From an uncultured Prevotella sp. (lineage in GTDB: Bacteria > Bacteroidota > Bacteroidia > Bacteroidales > Bacteroidaceae): a stretch of DNA of 6,919 bases. Of this stretch, positions 1 through 4,797 are shown in pieces. The notes under the pieces are model-generated. The model saw only the letters and a list, made by a program, of their open reading frames with translations. It did not search any database and was not told the DNA's origin. The position numbers were made by a program, and so were the translations under genes. Each line of letters opens with the position of its first letter. The stretch's first letter is position 1. The stretch covers positions 1 to 6,919 of the forward strand of contig CABSIA010000151.1 in NCBI GenBank assembly GCA_902477645.1, read 5' to 3'.

Positions 1-1
1 A

Positions 2-319
2 ACCGACCACTACCTTCTGGTTGCGGGGTGTGTGCTCATAGGCTGCGGCTGGGCTGCTGTTCTTGCCTATCCGTTCACGCTGCTTACCAACGCTCTTGAG
101 GGCCGTGGGCACATGGGCACATATCTCGGCCTGTTCAACTGCACAATCTGTCTGCCGCAGATTGTGGCAGCCGTTATTGGCGGCCCGATTTTGAGATTTA
201 TGCCCGCAACGGCAAGCGGCGCGGCCAACCAGCCTATGATGATATCCCTGGCGGGCGTATTCCTCGTTATTGGCGCCGTATGCGTGTTTGGAATAAAGAC
301 GAGAAACTGTAAAAATTAA
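2..319 (+). CDS. MFS sugar (maltose/maltodextrin-type) transporter, C-terminal fragment
   Basis: This is the 3' end of a reading frame that is already open at the left edge of the window; it closes with TAA at 317-319. The roughly 105 visible residues form three hydrophobic, glycine-rich segments: around LLVAGCVLIGCGWAAVLAYP, around the stretch from TYLGLFNC to AAVIGGPIL, and a last one around MMISLAGVFLVIGAVCV. A short basic tail follows. The segment order and the NALEGRGHMGTYLGLFN loop, followed by a PQI motif, resemble the last helices of SLC45-like MFS sugar transporters of Bacteroidetes, which carry maltose or other disaccharides across the inner membrane. The nearby malQ and susB-like genes support a maltodextrin substrate, but that is inference from context. 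The ATG at 107 nt is internal, so the true start lies outside the window. An inverted repeat follows 12 bases after the stop codon. Confidence 0.75.
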   Translation, partial: TDHYLLVAGCVLIGCGWAAVLAYPFTLLTNALEGRGHMGTYLGLFNCTICLPQIVAAVIGGPILRFMPATASGAANQPMMISLAGVFLVIGAVCVFGIKTRNCKN

Positions 320-331
320 TTATGATAAGGA

Positions 332-443
332 TGTAGGGCCGCTATGTATAGCGGCCGCAAGTAATGGTGGCTAATATCATTTGTGATATGTTTTTTATTG
401 TTTGCATTCGTTGTTTGCGGCCGCTATACATAGCGGCCCTACA
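332..443. repeat. Long inverted repeat with palindromic arms, copy A
   Basis: The left arm (332-360) and right arm (415-443) are perfect reverse complements over 29 bp, separated by a 54-bp A/T-rich spacer. Each arm also contains its own near-perfect palindrome, GGCCGCTAT-NN-ATAGCGGCC, with GT at the centre of the left arm and AC at the centre of the right arm. The element can therefore fold as one long hairpin or as two short ones. It fills most of the gap between the transporter stop (319) and the PAP2 start (468). A second copy with different spacer and central bases lies at 4646-4746. It resembles REP/BIME-like or MITE-like intergenic elements. As RNA it could also stabilise the upstream message or reduce read-through. 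No transposase is present in the window. Confidence 0.9.
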
Positions 444-467
444 ACTCCCTATCGGAAAATTGAGTTA

Positions 468-1040
468 ATGATACATAAAACTTTAGCTGTACTTCTGCTT
501 AGCCTCGCATTTTCCGTAAATGCGTATTCTCAAGATAAGAGATATCATGGTGACGGTATCGACGACGTTCTGCGTTTCGTTCCGCTTACGGCGGCTCTCA
601 CCATGAAGGCAGCTGGGGTGGAGAGCGCCTCTTCGTGGAAACGGCTTGCCGTAAACTCGGCTTTGTCGGTGGCAATAAGCTCCGGTGCGACATGGGGCTT
701 GAAACATGCTGTAGACAGGCGGCGCCCCGACGGAACCGACTGCCGTTCTTTCCCGTCTGGACATACCACAATAGCCTTTGCCGGTGCCACAATCTTGTAT
801 AAAGAGTATTCGCATGTGTCGAAATGGATTGGGGTGGCAGGCTTTGGCGTGGCAGCCTTGACTGCTGCCGATAGGGTGCGGCGAAACCGCCATCATTGGG
901 AAGATGTCGCTGCGGGGGCAGCCATCGGCGTTGGAGGCACCATGCTCGGCTATTGTATTGGCGACTTGCTGACGAAGGAGAAAAGCCGGTATGCGGTAAG
1001 CATAGGGGGCGACGGCGTGACGCTGTGTGTTAAGTTGTGA
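468..1040 (+). CDS. Exported PAP2-family phosphatase
   Basis: A 190-residue protein of the PAP2 (type 2 phosphatidic acid phosphatase) superfamily, which hydrolyses phosphomonoesters or lipid pyrophosphates at or outside the inner membrane. All three signature motifs are present: K79-x6-R86-P87, P96-S97-G98-H99, and R136-x5-H142-x3-D146. H142 is the expected nucleophile and H99 the expected acid. The usual serine before the third-motif arginine is an aspartate here (D135). Residues 1-22 look like a signal peptide or first membrane helix: a basic start, a leucine-rich core, then NAYSQ. Hydrophobic segments around 103-111, 119-133 and 147-166 are compatible with membrane association. The ATG at 468 was chosen because it places the signal peptide at the N-terminus. 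A TTG at 402 in the same frame would make the protein begin inside the repeat. Substrate is unknown; undecaprenyl-pyrophosphate or lipid A phosphatase roles are possible. No clear promoter was found, so it may be read from upstream. Confidence 0.88.
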   Translation: MIHKTLAVLLLSLAFSVNAYSQDKRYHGDGIDDVLRFVPLTAALTMKAAGVESASSWKRLAVNSALSVAISSGATWGLKHAVDRRRPDGTDCRSFPSGHTTIAFAGATILYKEYSHVSKWIGVAGFGVAALTAADRVRRNRHHWEDVAAGAAIGVGGTMLGYCIGDLLTKEKSRYAVSIGGDGVTLCVKL

Positions 1041-1055
1041 TTTAGTGGATGACAG

Positions 1056-1074
1056 TGCGCAATTGCGCAATTTT
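1056..1074 (+). terminator. Weak candidate intrinsic terminator after PAP2
   Basis: The perfect 14-bp palindrome TGCGCAATTGCGCA (1056-1069) begins 15 bases after the PAP2 stop codon. It can fold as a 5-bp stem (TGCGC/GCGCA) with an AATT loop and is followed by a short T-tract (1071-1074). It also reads as two tandem copies of GCGCAATT (1057-1072). The stem and T-tract are short, so termination would be weak. A protein-binding palindrome is an alternative. Confidence 0.4.
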
Positions 1075-1094
1075 GGTCTGGCAGCCCGTAAATA

Positions 1095-1125
1095 ACAACA
1101 AATATTTGGTAGTATCACAACAAAT
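1095..1125. promoter_or_regulatory. Candidate autoregulatory operator of the toxin-antitoxin cassette
   Basis: The 9-bp sequence ACAACAAAT occurs at 1095-1103 and again at 1117-1125. The 22-bp period is about two helical turns, so both copies face the same side of the DNA. The first copy overlaps a perfect 10-bp palindrome, CAAATATTTG (1099-1108), whose right end is the -33 TTTG. Type II antitoxins commonly repress their own promoters from repeats placed like this. Binding by this antitoxin is inference, and short A/T-rich repeats can arise by chance. Confidence 0.35.
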
Positions 1126-1136
1126 TATTATCTTTG
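1105..1136 (+). promoter_or_regulatory. Bacteroidetes-type promoter of the toxin-antitoxin cassette
   Basis: TTTG at 1105-1108, a 20-bp gap, then TATCTTTG at 1129-1136 match the Bacteroidetes primary sigma factor consensus (-33 TTTG, -7 TAnnTTTG) exactly. Transcription would start near 1141-1143, leaving about 25 nt of A-rich leader before the antitoxin ATG at 1168. Confidence 0.75.
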
Positions 1137-1167
1137 TCAGCATAAAATTATATAAAAGCAGAAAAAT

Positions 1168-1380
1168 ATGGATACATCTATAGACATAAGAACTTTTACA
1201 TTACAAATACCGCAGAGCGATGTGCGTTTCTTTTCTGCATTAGCAAAAAAAATGGGATGGATAAAAAAAGAAAAGCCTATAAAGAAGTGCGGACTTGATG
1301 TGGCACTCAAAGAAGTTGAGGACAACAATCTGAAAAGCTTTGAAAGCGTTGACACGCTTATGGACTATTTGCACAAATGA
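1168..1380 (+). CDS. Antitoxin-like protein of a type II toxin-antitoxin pair
   Basis: A 70-residue, lysine-rich protein that begins with a likely beta-strand (TFTLQIP, residues 9-15), continues with a helix (about 17-30), a basic linker (KKEKPIKK), and an acidic C-terminal helix-and-tail region (about 42-68) ending in SVDTLMDYL. That layout of an N-terminal DNA-binding or dimerising part and a C-terminal part that wraps the toxin is typical of RelB/DinJ-class antitoxins. The specific family was not recognised. The call rests mainly on position: its TGA (1378-1380) overlaps the ATG of the YafQ-like toxin reading frame by four bases (ATGA), the usual translational coupling in such operons. The leader before the ATG is A-rich, as is common in Bacteroidetes. 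The gene is visibly more A/T-rich than the flanking metabolic genes, which suggests horizontal acquisition. Confidence 0.75.
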   Translation: MDTSIDIRTFTLQIPQSDVRFFSALAKKMGWIKKEKPIKKCGLDVALKEVEDNNLKSFESVDTLMDYLHK

Positions 1381-1661
1381 CGGCAAAATACGAAATAAAA
1401 GTTACAGGCGCTTTCAAGAAAGCTTTCAAAAAGTGTCTAAAACGCGGACTTGACGAAAATATATTCGTTGAGGCTGTTTCTGTTTTGGCAAAAACTGGCA
1501 TCATGCCCTCAAAATATTCTCCTCATCCATTGATAGGCAAATATAAGGGATGCATGGAATGCCATTTATAACCAGATTGGCTGTTGGTCTGGAAGCAAAA
1601 TGACAAAGAACTTGTATTGATTCTTGTTGATACTGGTACCCATTCGGATTTATTCAAATAA
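1377..1661 (+). pseudogene. YafQ/RelE-family mRNA interferase toxin interrupted by an in-frame TAA
   Basis: The frame from ATG 1377 to TAA 1659-1661 would encode 94 residues, the usual length for YafQ-type ribosome-dependent endoribonucleases, but codon 65 (1569-1571) is TAA. Before it the protein shows the family pattern ending in HPLIGKYKGCMECHL. After it the same frame continues with PDWLLVW and ends GTHSDLFK, which is the conserved family C-terminus. Residues aligning with E. coli YafQ catalytic positions are H50 and H63 before the stop, and D67, H89 and F93 after it. The 64-residue product therefore lacks half the active site and should be inactive as an RNase. YafQ relatives often have Glu at the interrupted position (ECHxEPDW), so one GAA-to-TAA change would suffice. 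Alternatives are read-through, a suppressor, or a sequencing error. Translation would couple to the upstream antitoxin through a 4-base overlap. Confidence 0.85.
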
Positions 1662-1688
1662 GGCATAACAACATGCGCTTATTTTTTT
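1657..1688 (+). terminator. Intrinsic terminator of the toxin-antitoxin cassette
   Basis: AATAAGGCAT (1657-1666) pairs with ATGC-G-CTTATT (1673-1683), giving a 10-bp stem with one bulged base (G1677) and a 6-nt AACAAC loop. The right side of the stem runs into a run of seven Ts (1682-1688). The left side contains the TAA stop at 1659-1661, so the terminator overlaps the end of the full-length toxin frame. Confidence 0.7.
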
Positions 1689-1794
1689 GTTCGTCCAAAT
1701 TTCGGATGAGCCTTATTTTTTGGTTTATCTGTCACCGATAAATTTCAGCAGCGTCTATACCAGGCAATTTACTAAACTTGTATGATTTTTACGC

Positions 1795-1820
1795 TTGTTG
1801 CGCAAACGTTTGCACAACAA
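1795..1820. promoter_or_regulatory. LacI-family (MalR-like) operator candidate
   Basis: The perfect 12-bp palindrome GCAAACGTTTGC (1802-1813) is flanked by TTGTTG (1795-1800) and CAACAA (1815-1820). This extends the inverted repeat to 26 bp with one mismatched pair (C1801 and A1814). A central CG dinucleotide within GCAAACGTTTGC is the hallmark of LacI/GalR-family operators, including MalR sites of Gram-positive bacteria. It sits about 75 bp upstream of the inferred malQ transcription start, before the -33 box, which would suit an activator or upstream repressor. The regulator is not encoded in this window. Confidence 0.6.
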
Positions 1821-1845
1821 AAATTCCCATAAATAATCGCTGACA

Positions 1846-1877
1846 CTTGACAAACCGTCTTTAATGTATTACCTTTG
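1846..1877 (+). promoter_or_regulatory. Bacteroidetes-type promoter of malQ
   Basis: TACCTTTG at 1870-1877 matches the -7 consensus TAnnTTTG exactly. CTTG at 1846-1849 matches three of four bases of the -33 TTTG, with a 20-bp gap. Transcription would start near 1882-1884, giving a leader of fewer than 20 nt before ATG 1901. Confidence 0.65.
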
Positions 1878-1900
1878 GGGAAAATTATTAACCAATAGCT

Positions 1901-4636
1901 ATGAACCTGAATTTTAATATCGAATTCCGTACCATTTTCGGTGAAGAGCTGGTATTGAACCTTATTCATGGAAATGGGGCATGTGACGCCGAGGTGGCGC
2001 AATACAGAATGGGAACGCATGACGGCATTCATTGGGACTATCAGATGAATATCCATGATGCCAGGCAGTGTGAGTATATTGACTATTTCTACAGCATGGA
2101 CTGTTCCGGGACTGAGAAAACCCACGAGTGGACAACCGTTCCCCACCGTCTGGAGCTGAATGCCGGGAAAGGCGCCAACTACCATATTTTTGACCGTTGG
2201 ACAAATATGCCCGAAGACTCGTATCTCTACAGCTCGGCATTTACCGATTGTCTGAACCGCCGTAGGTTGTCGGGTCTCAAGCCCACTGGCGCATCGAAGG
2301 TCTTAAGGCTCGTAGTCAGAGCGCCGCAACTGAAGACAAACCAGCGGCTTGTGGTGACTGGTGCCGACGATGTGCTCGGCGCATGGAATCCGGACAAGGG
2401 ACTCCAGATGACAGAGCACAACCATAACGAGTGGGTTGCCGACATAAATGCCGACTCGCTGAGCGGCAACGTCGTAGAGTTTAAGTTTGCTGCCGTCGAC
2501 ATTTACGGCAGAGAAAACCCGATGTGGGAAACGGGCGTGAACCGCAGTGTAGAGGTTGCGCATCTTGCCGATGGCGATGTCTCGGTATATGGACTCGACC
2601 AGGCTTTCTTCCCAATCTGCAACACCAAGGTGGCCGGCACGCTGGTGCCTGTGTTCTCTTTGCGCTCAAAAAGCAGTTTTGGCATCGGCGACTTCGGCGA
2701 CTTGAAGAAAATGATAGACTTCGTGGCGCAGACAGGACAGAAACTGTTGCAGATCTTGCCTATCAACGACACCACAATCACACATACTTGGACCGACAGC
2801 TACCCTTACAGCTGCATCTCGATATTCGCAATCCATCCGCAATACGCCGACCTGAATCAGCTTCCGCCACTTGCCGACAAGAAACTTGCCAAGGAGTTTG
2901 AGACCTTGCGCAACGAGCTGAACGCATTGCCGCAGATTGACTATGAGCGCGTGAACGATGCCAAGGTTAAATATCTCAGGGCTATATTCGGGCAAGAGGG
3001 CAAGCGCACGATGGCGACTCAGGAATATAAAAACTTCTTCGAAGATGCCCAGGAGTGGCTTGTGCCATACGCTCACTATTGCATGCTTCGTGAGAAACAC
3101 GGCACCGCCGACTTTACGAAATGGGAAGGCAACACATCGTGGAGCGAGGCCGACCGTGAGAGACTTACCAACACACGTACCTCGCTGTACAAGGAGGCGG
3201 CATTCTACTATTTCGTACAGTTCGTATTGAGCGCTCAGATGAGAATGGCTCATGAGTATGCGCGCTCAAAGTCGGTCATATTGAAAGGCGATATTCCAAT
3301 TGGCGTAAACAGATATGGCTGCGACGTATGGATGGAGCCAAAATACTTCAACCTGAACGGACAGGCTGGAGCGCCGCCTGACGACTTCTCCGTAAACGGC
3401 CAAAACTGGGGCTTCCCTACATATAACTGGGACGAGATGCTGAAAGACGACTGCGCCTGGTGGGTCCGCCGGTTCCAAAACATGGCGAAGTTCTTCGACG
3501 CATACCGAATAGACCATGTGCTCGGCTTCTTCCGTATATGGGAAATTCCTGTCGATTCTGTTCATGGACTTCTCGGACAGTTCTCGCCGTCGCTCGGCAT
3601 GTCGCGTGCAGAGATAGAGGCTTACGGCCTGCATTTCAACGAGGAGCATTTCACACGCCCGTTTATCTCAGACTGGATTTTGGACAGAATATTCCACGAC
3701 CGTGCCGACGAGGTTAAGCGCACATATCTCGACCATGCGCACGACGATATTTACAATTTGAAACCAGAGTATGACACCCAGAGGAAGATAGAGGCTGTCT
3801 TTGAGGCTGAGAAGAGACAGATGATTGAGAACAAAGCCGATGAGCATGCCCTGCGTGACCACGACAACTTGCGCGACGGCCTGTATTCCCTGGTAAGCAA
3901 TGTGCTGTTTGTGCGCGACAGAAAGGATGCCAAAAAGTTCCATCCGCGCATCTCTGCACAGCTCGACTTCACCTACGAGGCTCTCTACGACAGCGACAAG
4001 GCCGTGTTCAACCGTCTTTACAACGACTACTACTACCACCGCAATAATCAATTCTGGTACCGCGAGGCTATGAAGAAGCTGCCGAAACTCGTTCAGGCTA
4101 CCCGCATGCTCGTATGTGCAGAGGATCTCGGCATGGTTCCCGACTGCGTGCCTTGGGTGATGAGTGAGCTTCGCATACTGTCGCTCGAGATACAGTCTAT
4201 GCCCAAAGACCCGGCAGTACGCTTCGGACATCTGTCACGCAATCCGTACCGCTCGGTATGCACTATCTCGTCTCACGACATGCCGACACTGCGTCAGTGG
4301 TGGGATGAGAACATGGAGCGCACACAAAGCTATTACAACACAATGCTCTATCGTGGCGGTGCGGCTCCGCATCCGTTGCCTGGGACTCTTGCAAAAGATA
4401 TTATCTCACGCCATCTGGCATCGTCGTCCATGCTCTGCGTATTGAGCATTCAGGACTGGCTTGCCATAAGCGAGCGTCTGAGGCTTGCCGACCAGAATGC
4501 CGAGCGCATAAACATTCCGGCAAATCCAAAGCATTATTGGCGATATAGAATGCATCTCAATATTGAAGATCTGATAGCCGACAAGCAGTTCTCGGATGAG
4601 ATTTCAGGGATGCTTGCCGAGAGTGGCAGAAAATAG
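1901..4636 (+). CDS. malQ: 4-alpha-glucanotransferase (amylomaltase, GH77) with N-terminal CBM20 modules
   Basis: A 911-residue cytoplasmic enzyme with no signal peptide that transfers alpha-1,4-glucan segments between malto-oligosaccharides, releasing glucose or maltose and building longer acceptors. Residues 1-115 look like a divergent starch-binding module. Residues about 133-225 form a clear CBM20 (VVTGADDVLGAWNPDKG, then a strand rich in FKF). The GH77 barrel starts near 248 (PVFSLRSKSSFGIGDFGDL). Catalytic residues are visible: nucleophile D538 in YRIDHVLGFFR, acid/base E741 in CAEDLGMVP, and stabilising D793 in SSHDMPTLRQWW. The spacing from nucleophile to acid/base is 203 residues, against about 48 in E. 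coli MalQ, so an insertion of roughly 150 residues sits between them. The two CBM20 modules and this insertion are the DPE2-type architecture shared by plant cytosolic DPE2 and Bacteroidetes enzymes. The gene has its own promoter and a LacI-type operator candidate upstream, and a hairpin repeat directly downstream. Confidence 0.95.
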   Translation: MNLNFNIEFRTIFGEELVLNLIHGNGACDAEVAQYRMGTHDGIHWDYQMNIHDARQCEYIDYFYSMDCSGTEKTHEWTTVPHRLELNAGKGANYHIFDRWTNMPEDSYLYSSAFTDCLNRRRLSGLKPTGASKVLRLVVRAPQLKTNQRLVVTGADDVLGAWNPDKGLQMTEHNHNEWVADINADSLSGNVVEFKFAAVDIYGRENPMWETGVNRSVEVAHLADGDVSVYGLDQAFFPICNTKVAGTLVPVFSLRSKSSFGIGDFGDLKKMIDFVAQTGQKLLQILPINDTTITHTWTDSYPYSCISIFAIHPQYADLNQLPPLADKKLAKEFETLRNELNALPQIDYERVNDAKVKYLRAIFGQEGKRTMATQEYKNFFEDAQEWLVPYAHYCMLREKHGTADFTKWEGNTSWSEADRERLTNTRTSLYKEAAFYYFVQFVLSAQMRMAHEYARSKSVILKGDIPIGVNRYGCDVWMEPKYFNLNGQAGAPPDDFSVNGQNWGFPTYNWDEMLKDDCAWWVRRFQNMAKFFDAYRIDHVLGFFRIWEIPVDSVHGLLGQFSPSLGMSRAEIEAYGLHFNEEHFTRPFISDWILDRIFHDRADEVKRTYLDHAHDDIYNLKPEYDTQRKIEAVFEAEKRQMIENKADEHALRDHDNLRDGLYSLVSNVLFVRDRKDAKKFHPRISAQLDFTYEALYDSDKAVFNRLYNDYYYHRNNQFWYREAMKKLPKLVQATRMLVCAEDLGMVPDCVPWVMSELRILSLEIQSMPKDPAVRFGHLSRNPYRSVCTISSHDMPTLRQWWDENMERTQSYYNTMLYRGGAAPHPLPGTLAKDIISRHLASSSMLCVLSIQDWLAISERLRLADQNAERINIPANPKHYWRYRMHLNIEDLIADKQFSDEISGMLAESGRK

Positions 4637-4645
4637 GAGAATTAA

Positions 4646-4746
4646 GGAGGTTGTAGGGCCGCTATTCATAGCGGCCGCAGGTAAAACGTAAGCAATAATT
4701 AGCTTTGCCTATTGCGGCCGCTATGAATAGCGGCCCTACAACCTCC
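4646..4746. repeat. Long inverted repeat with palindromic arms, copy B
   Basis: The left arm (4646-4679) and right arm (4713-4746) are perfect reverse complements over 34 bp around a 33-bp spacer. Each arm contains GGCCGCTAT-NN-ATAGCGGCC, with TC at the centre on the left and GA on the right. Outside the two central bases, the arm core matches copy A at 332-443 and the flanks are similar (GTTGTAGGG leftward, CTACAAC then CTCCC rightward), while the spacers are unrelated. The element starts 9 bases after the malQ stop and ends about 50 bases before the GH97 start. As RNA it would form a very stable hairpin that could limit read-through or protect the malQ message. It lacks a T-tract, so it is not a standard terminator. 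Confidence 0.9.
4700..4707 (+). promoter_or_regulatory. Possible -7 box in the loop of repeat copy B
   Basis: TAGCTTTG fits the TAnnTTTG consensus exactly and lies in the spacer of the inverted repeat, upstream of the GH97 gene. No TTTG is found at the expected distance upstream, where the left arm lies. A transcript starting here would carry only the right arm. The only other source of GH97 transcription seen is read-through from malQ. Confidence 0.25.
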
Positions 4747-4797
4747 CTTTGATATAGAAAATTAATTAGAGTATAGTCAACCAAATTATTACTAAAA

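Larger units (their letters stand above)
1689..1900. other. Intergenic regulatory region upstream of malQ
   Basis: No convincing gene lies between the cassette terminator and malQ. The region holds a second T-rich stretch (1713-1721) whose GCCTTATTT (1710-1718) can also pair with AAATAAGGC at 1656-1664, a small TTTATC/GATAAA inverted repeat (1724-1729 and 1737-1742), the LacI-like palindrome and the malQ promoter. The palindrome and promoter are annotated separately. Confidence 0.6.

Noticed and set aside
374..404. TAnnTTTG-like promoter in the spacer of repeat copy A
   Set aside because: Both TTTG candidates have three bases instead of two after TA, and no -33 TTTG lies at a suitable distance.
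332..443. CRISPR array or riboswitch at the repeats
   Set aside because: There are only two inverted arms per site, no direct-repeat and spacer series, and no cas genes. The symmetry and intergenic duplication fit a REP/MITE-like element better than a ligand-sensing RNA.
402..467. N-terminal extension of the PAP2 gene from a TTG at 402
   Set aside because: It would translate the right arm of the inverted repeat and bury the signal peptide. The ATG at 468 gives a proper N-terminal signal sequence.
483..1118. Minus-strand reading frame of 211 codons opposite PAP2
   Set aside because: It shadows a gene with three intact catalytic motifs. Its own translation has no recognisable domain and an unnatural composition.
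1137..1355. Minus-strand reading frame of 72 codons opposite the antitoxin
   Set aside because: It is explained by A/T-rich sequence opposite the antitoxin. The + strand has an exact promoter match and toxin coupling.
1724..1742. TTTATC/GATAAA inverted repeat as an operator or terminator
   Set aside because: Six A/T-rich base pairs with a 7-nt loop and no T-tract are within chance expectation for this region.
2666..3253. Minus-strand reading frame of 195 codons inside malQ
   Set aside because: It lies entirely opposite conserved GH77 sequence, with no promoter or family resemblance.
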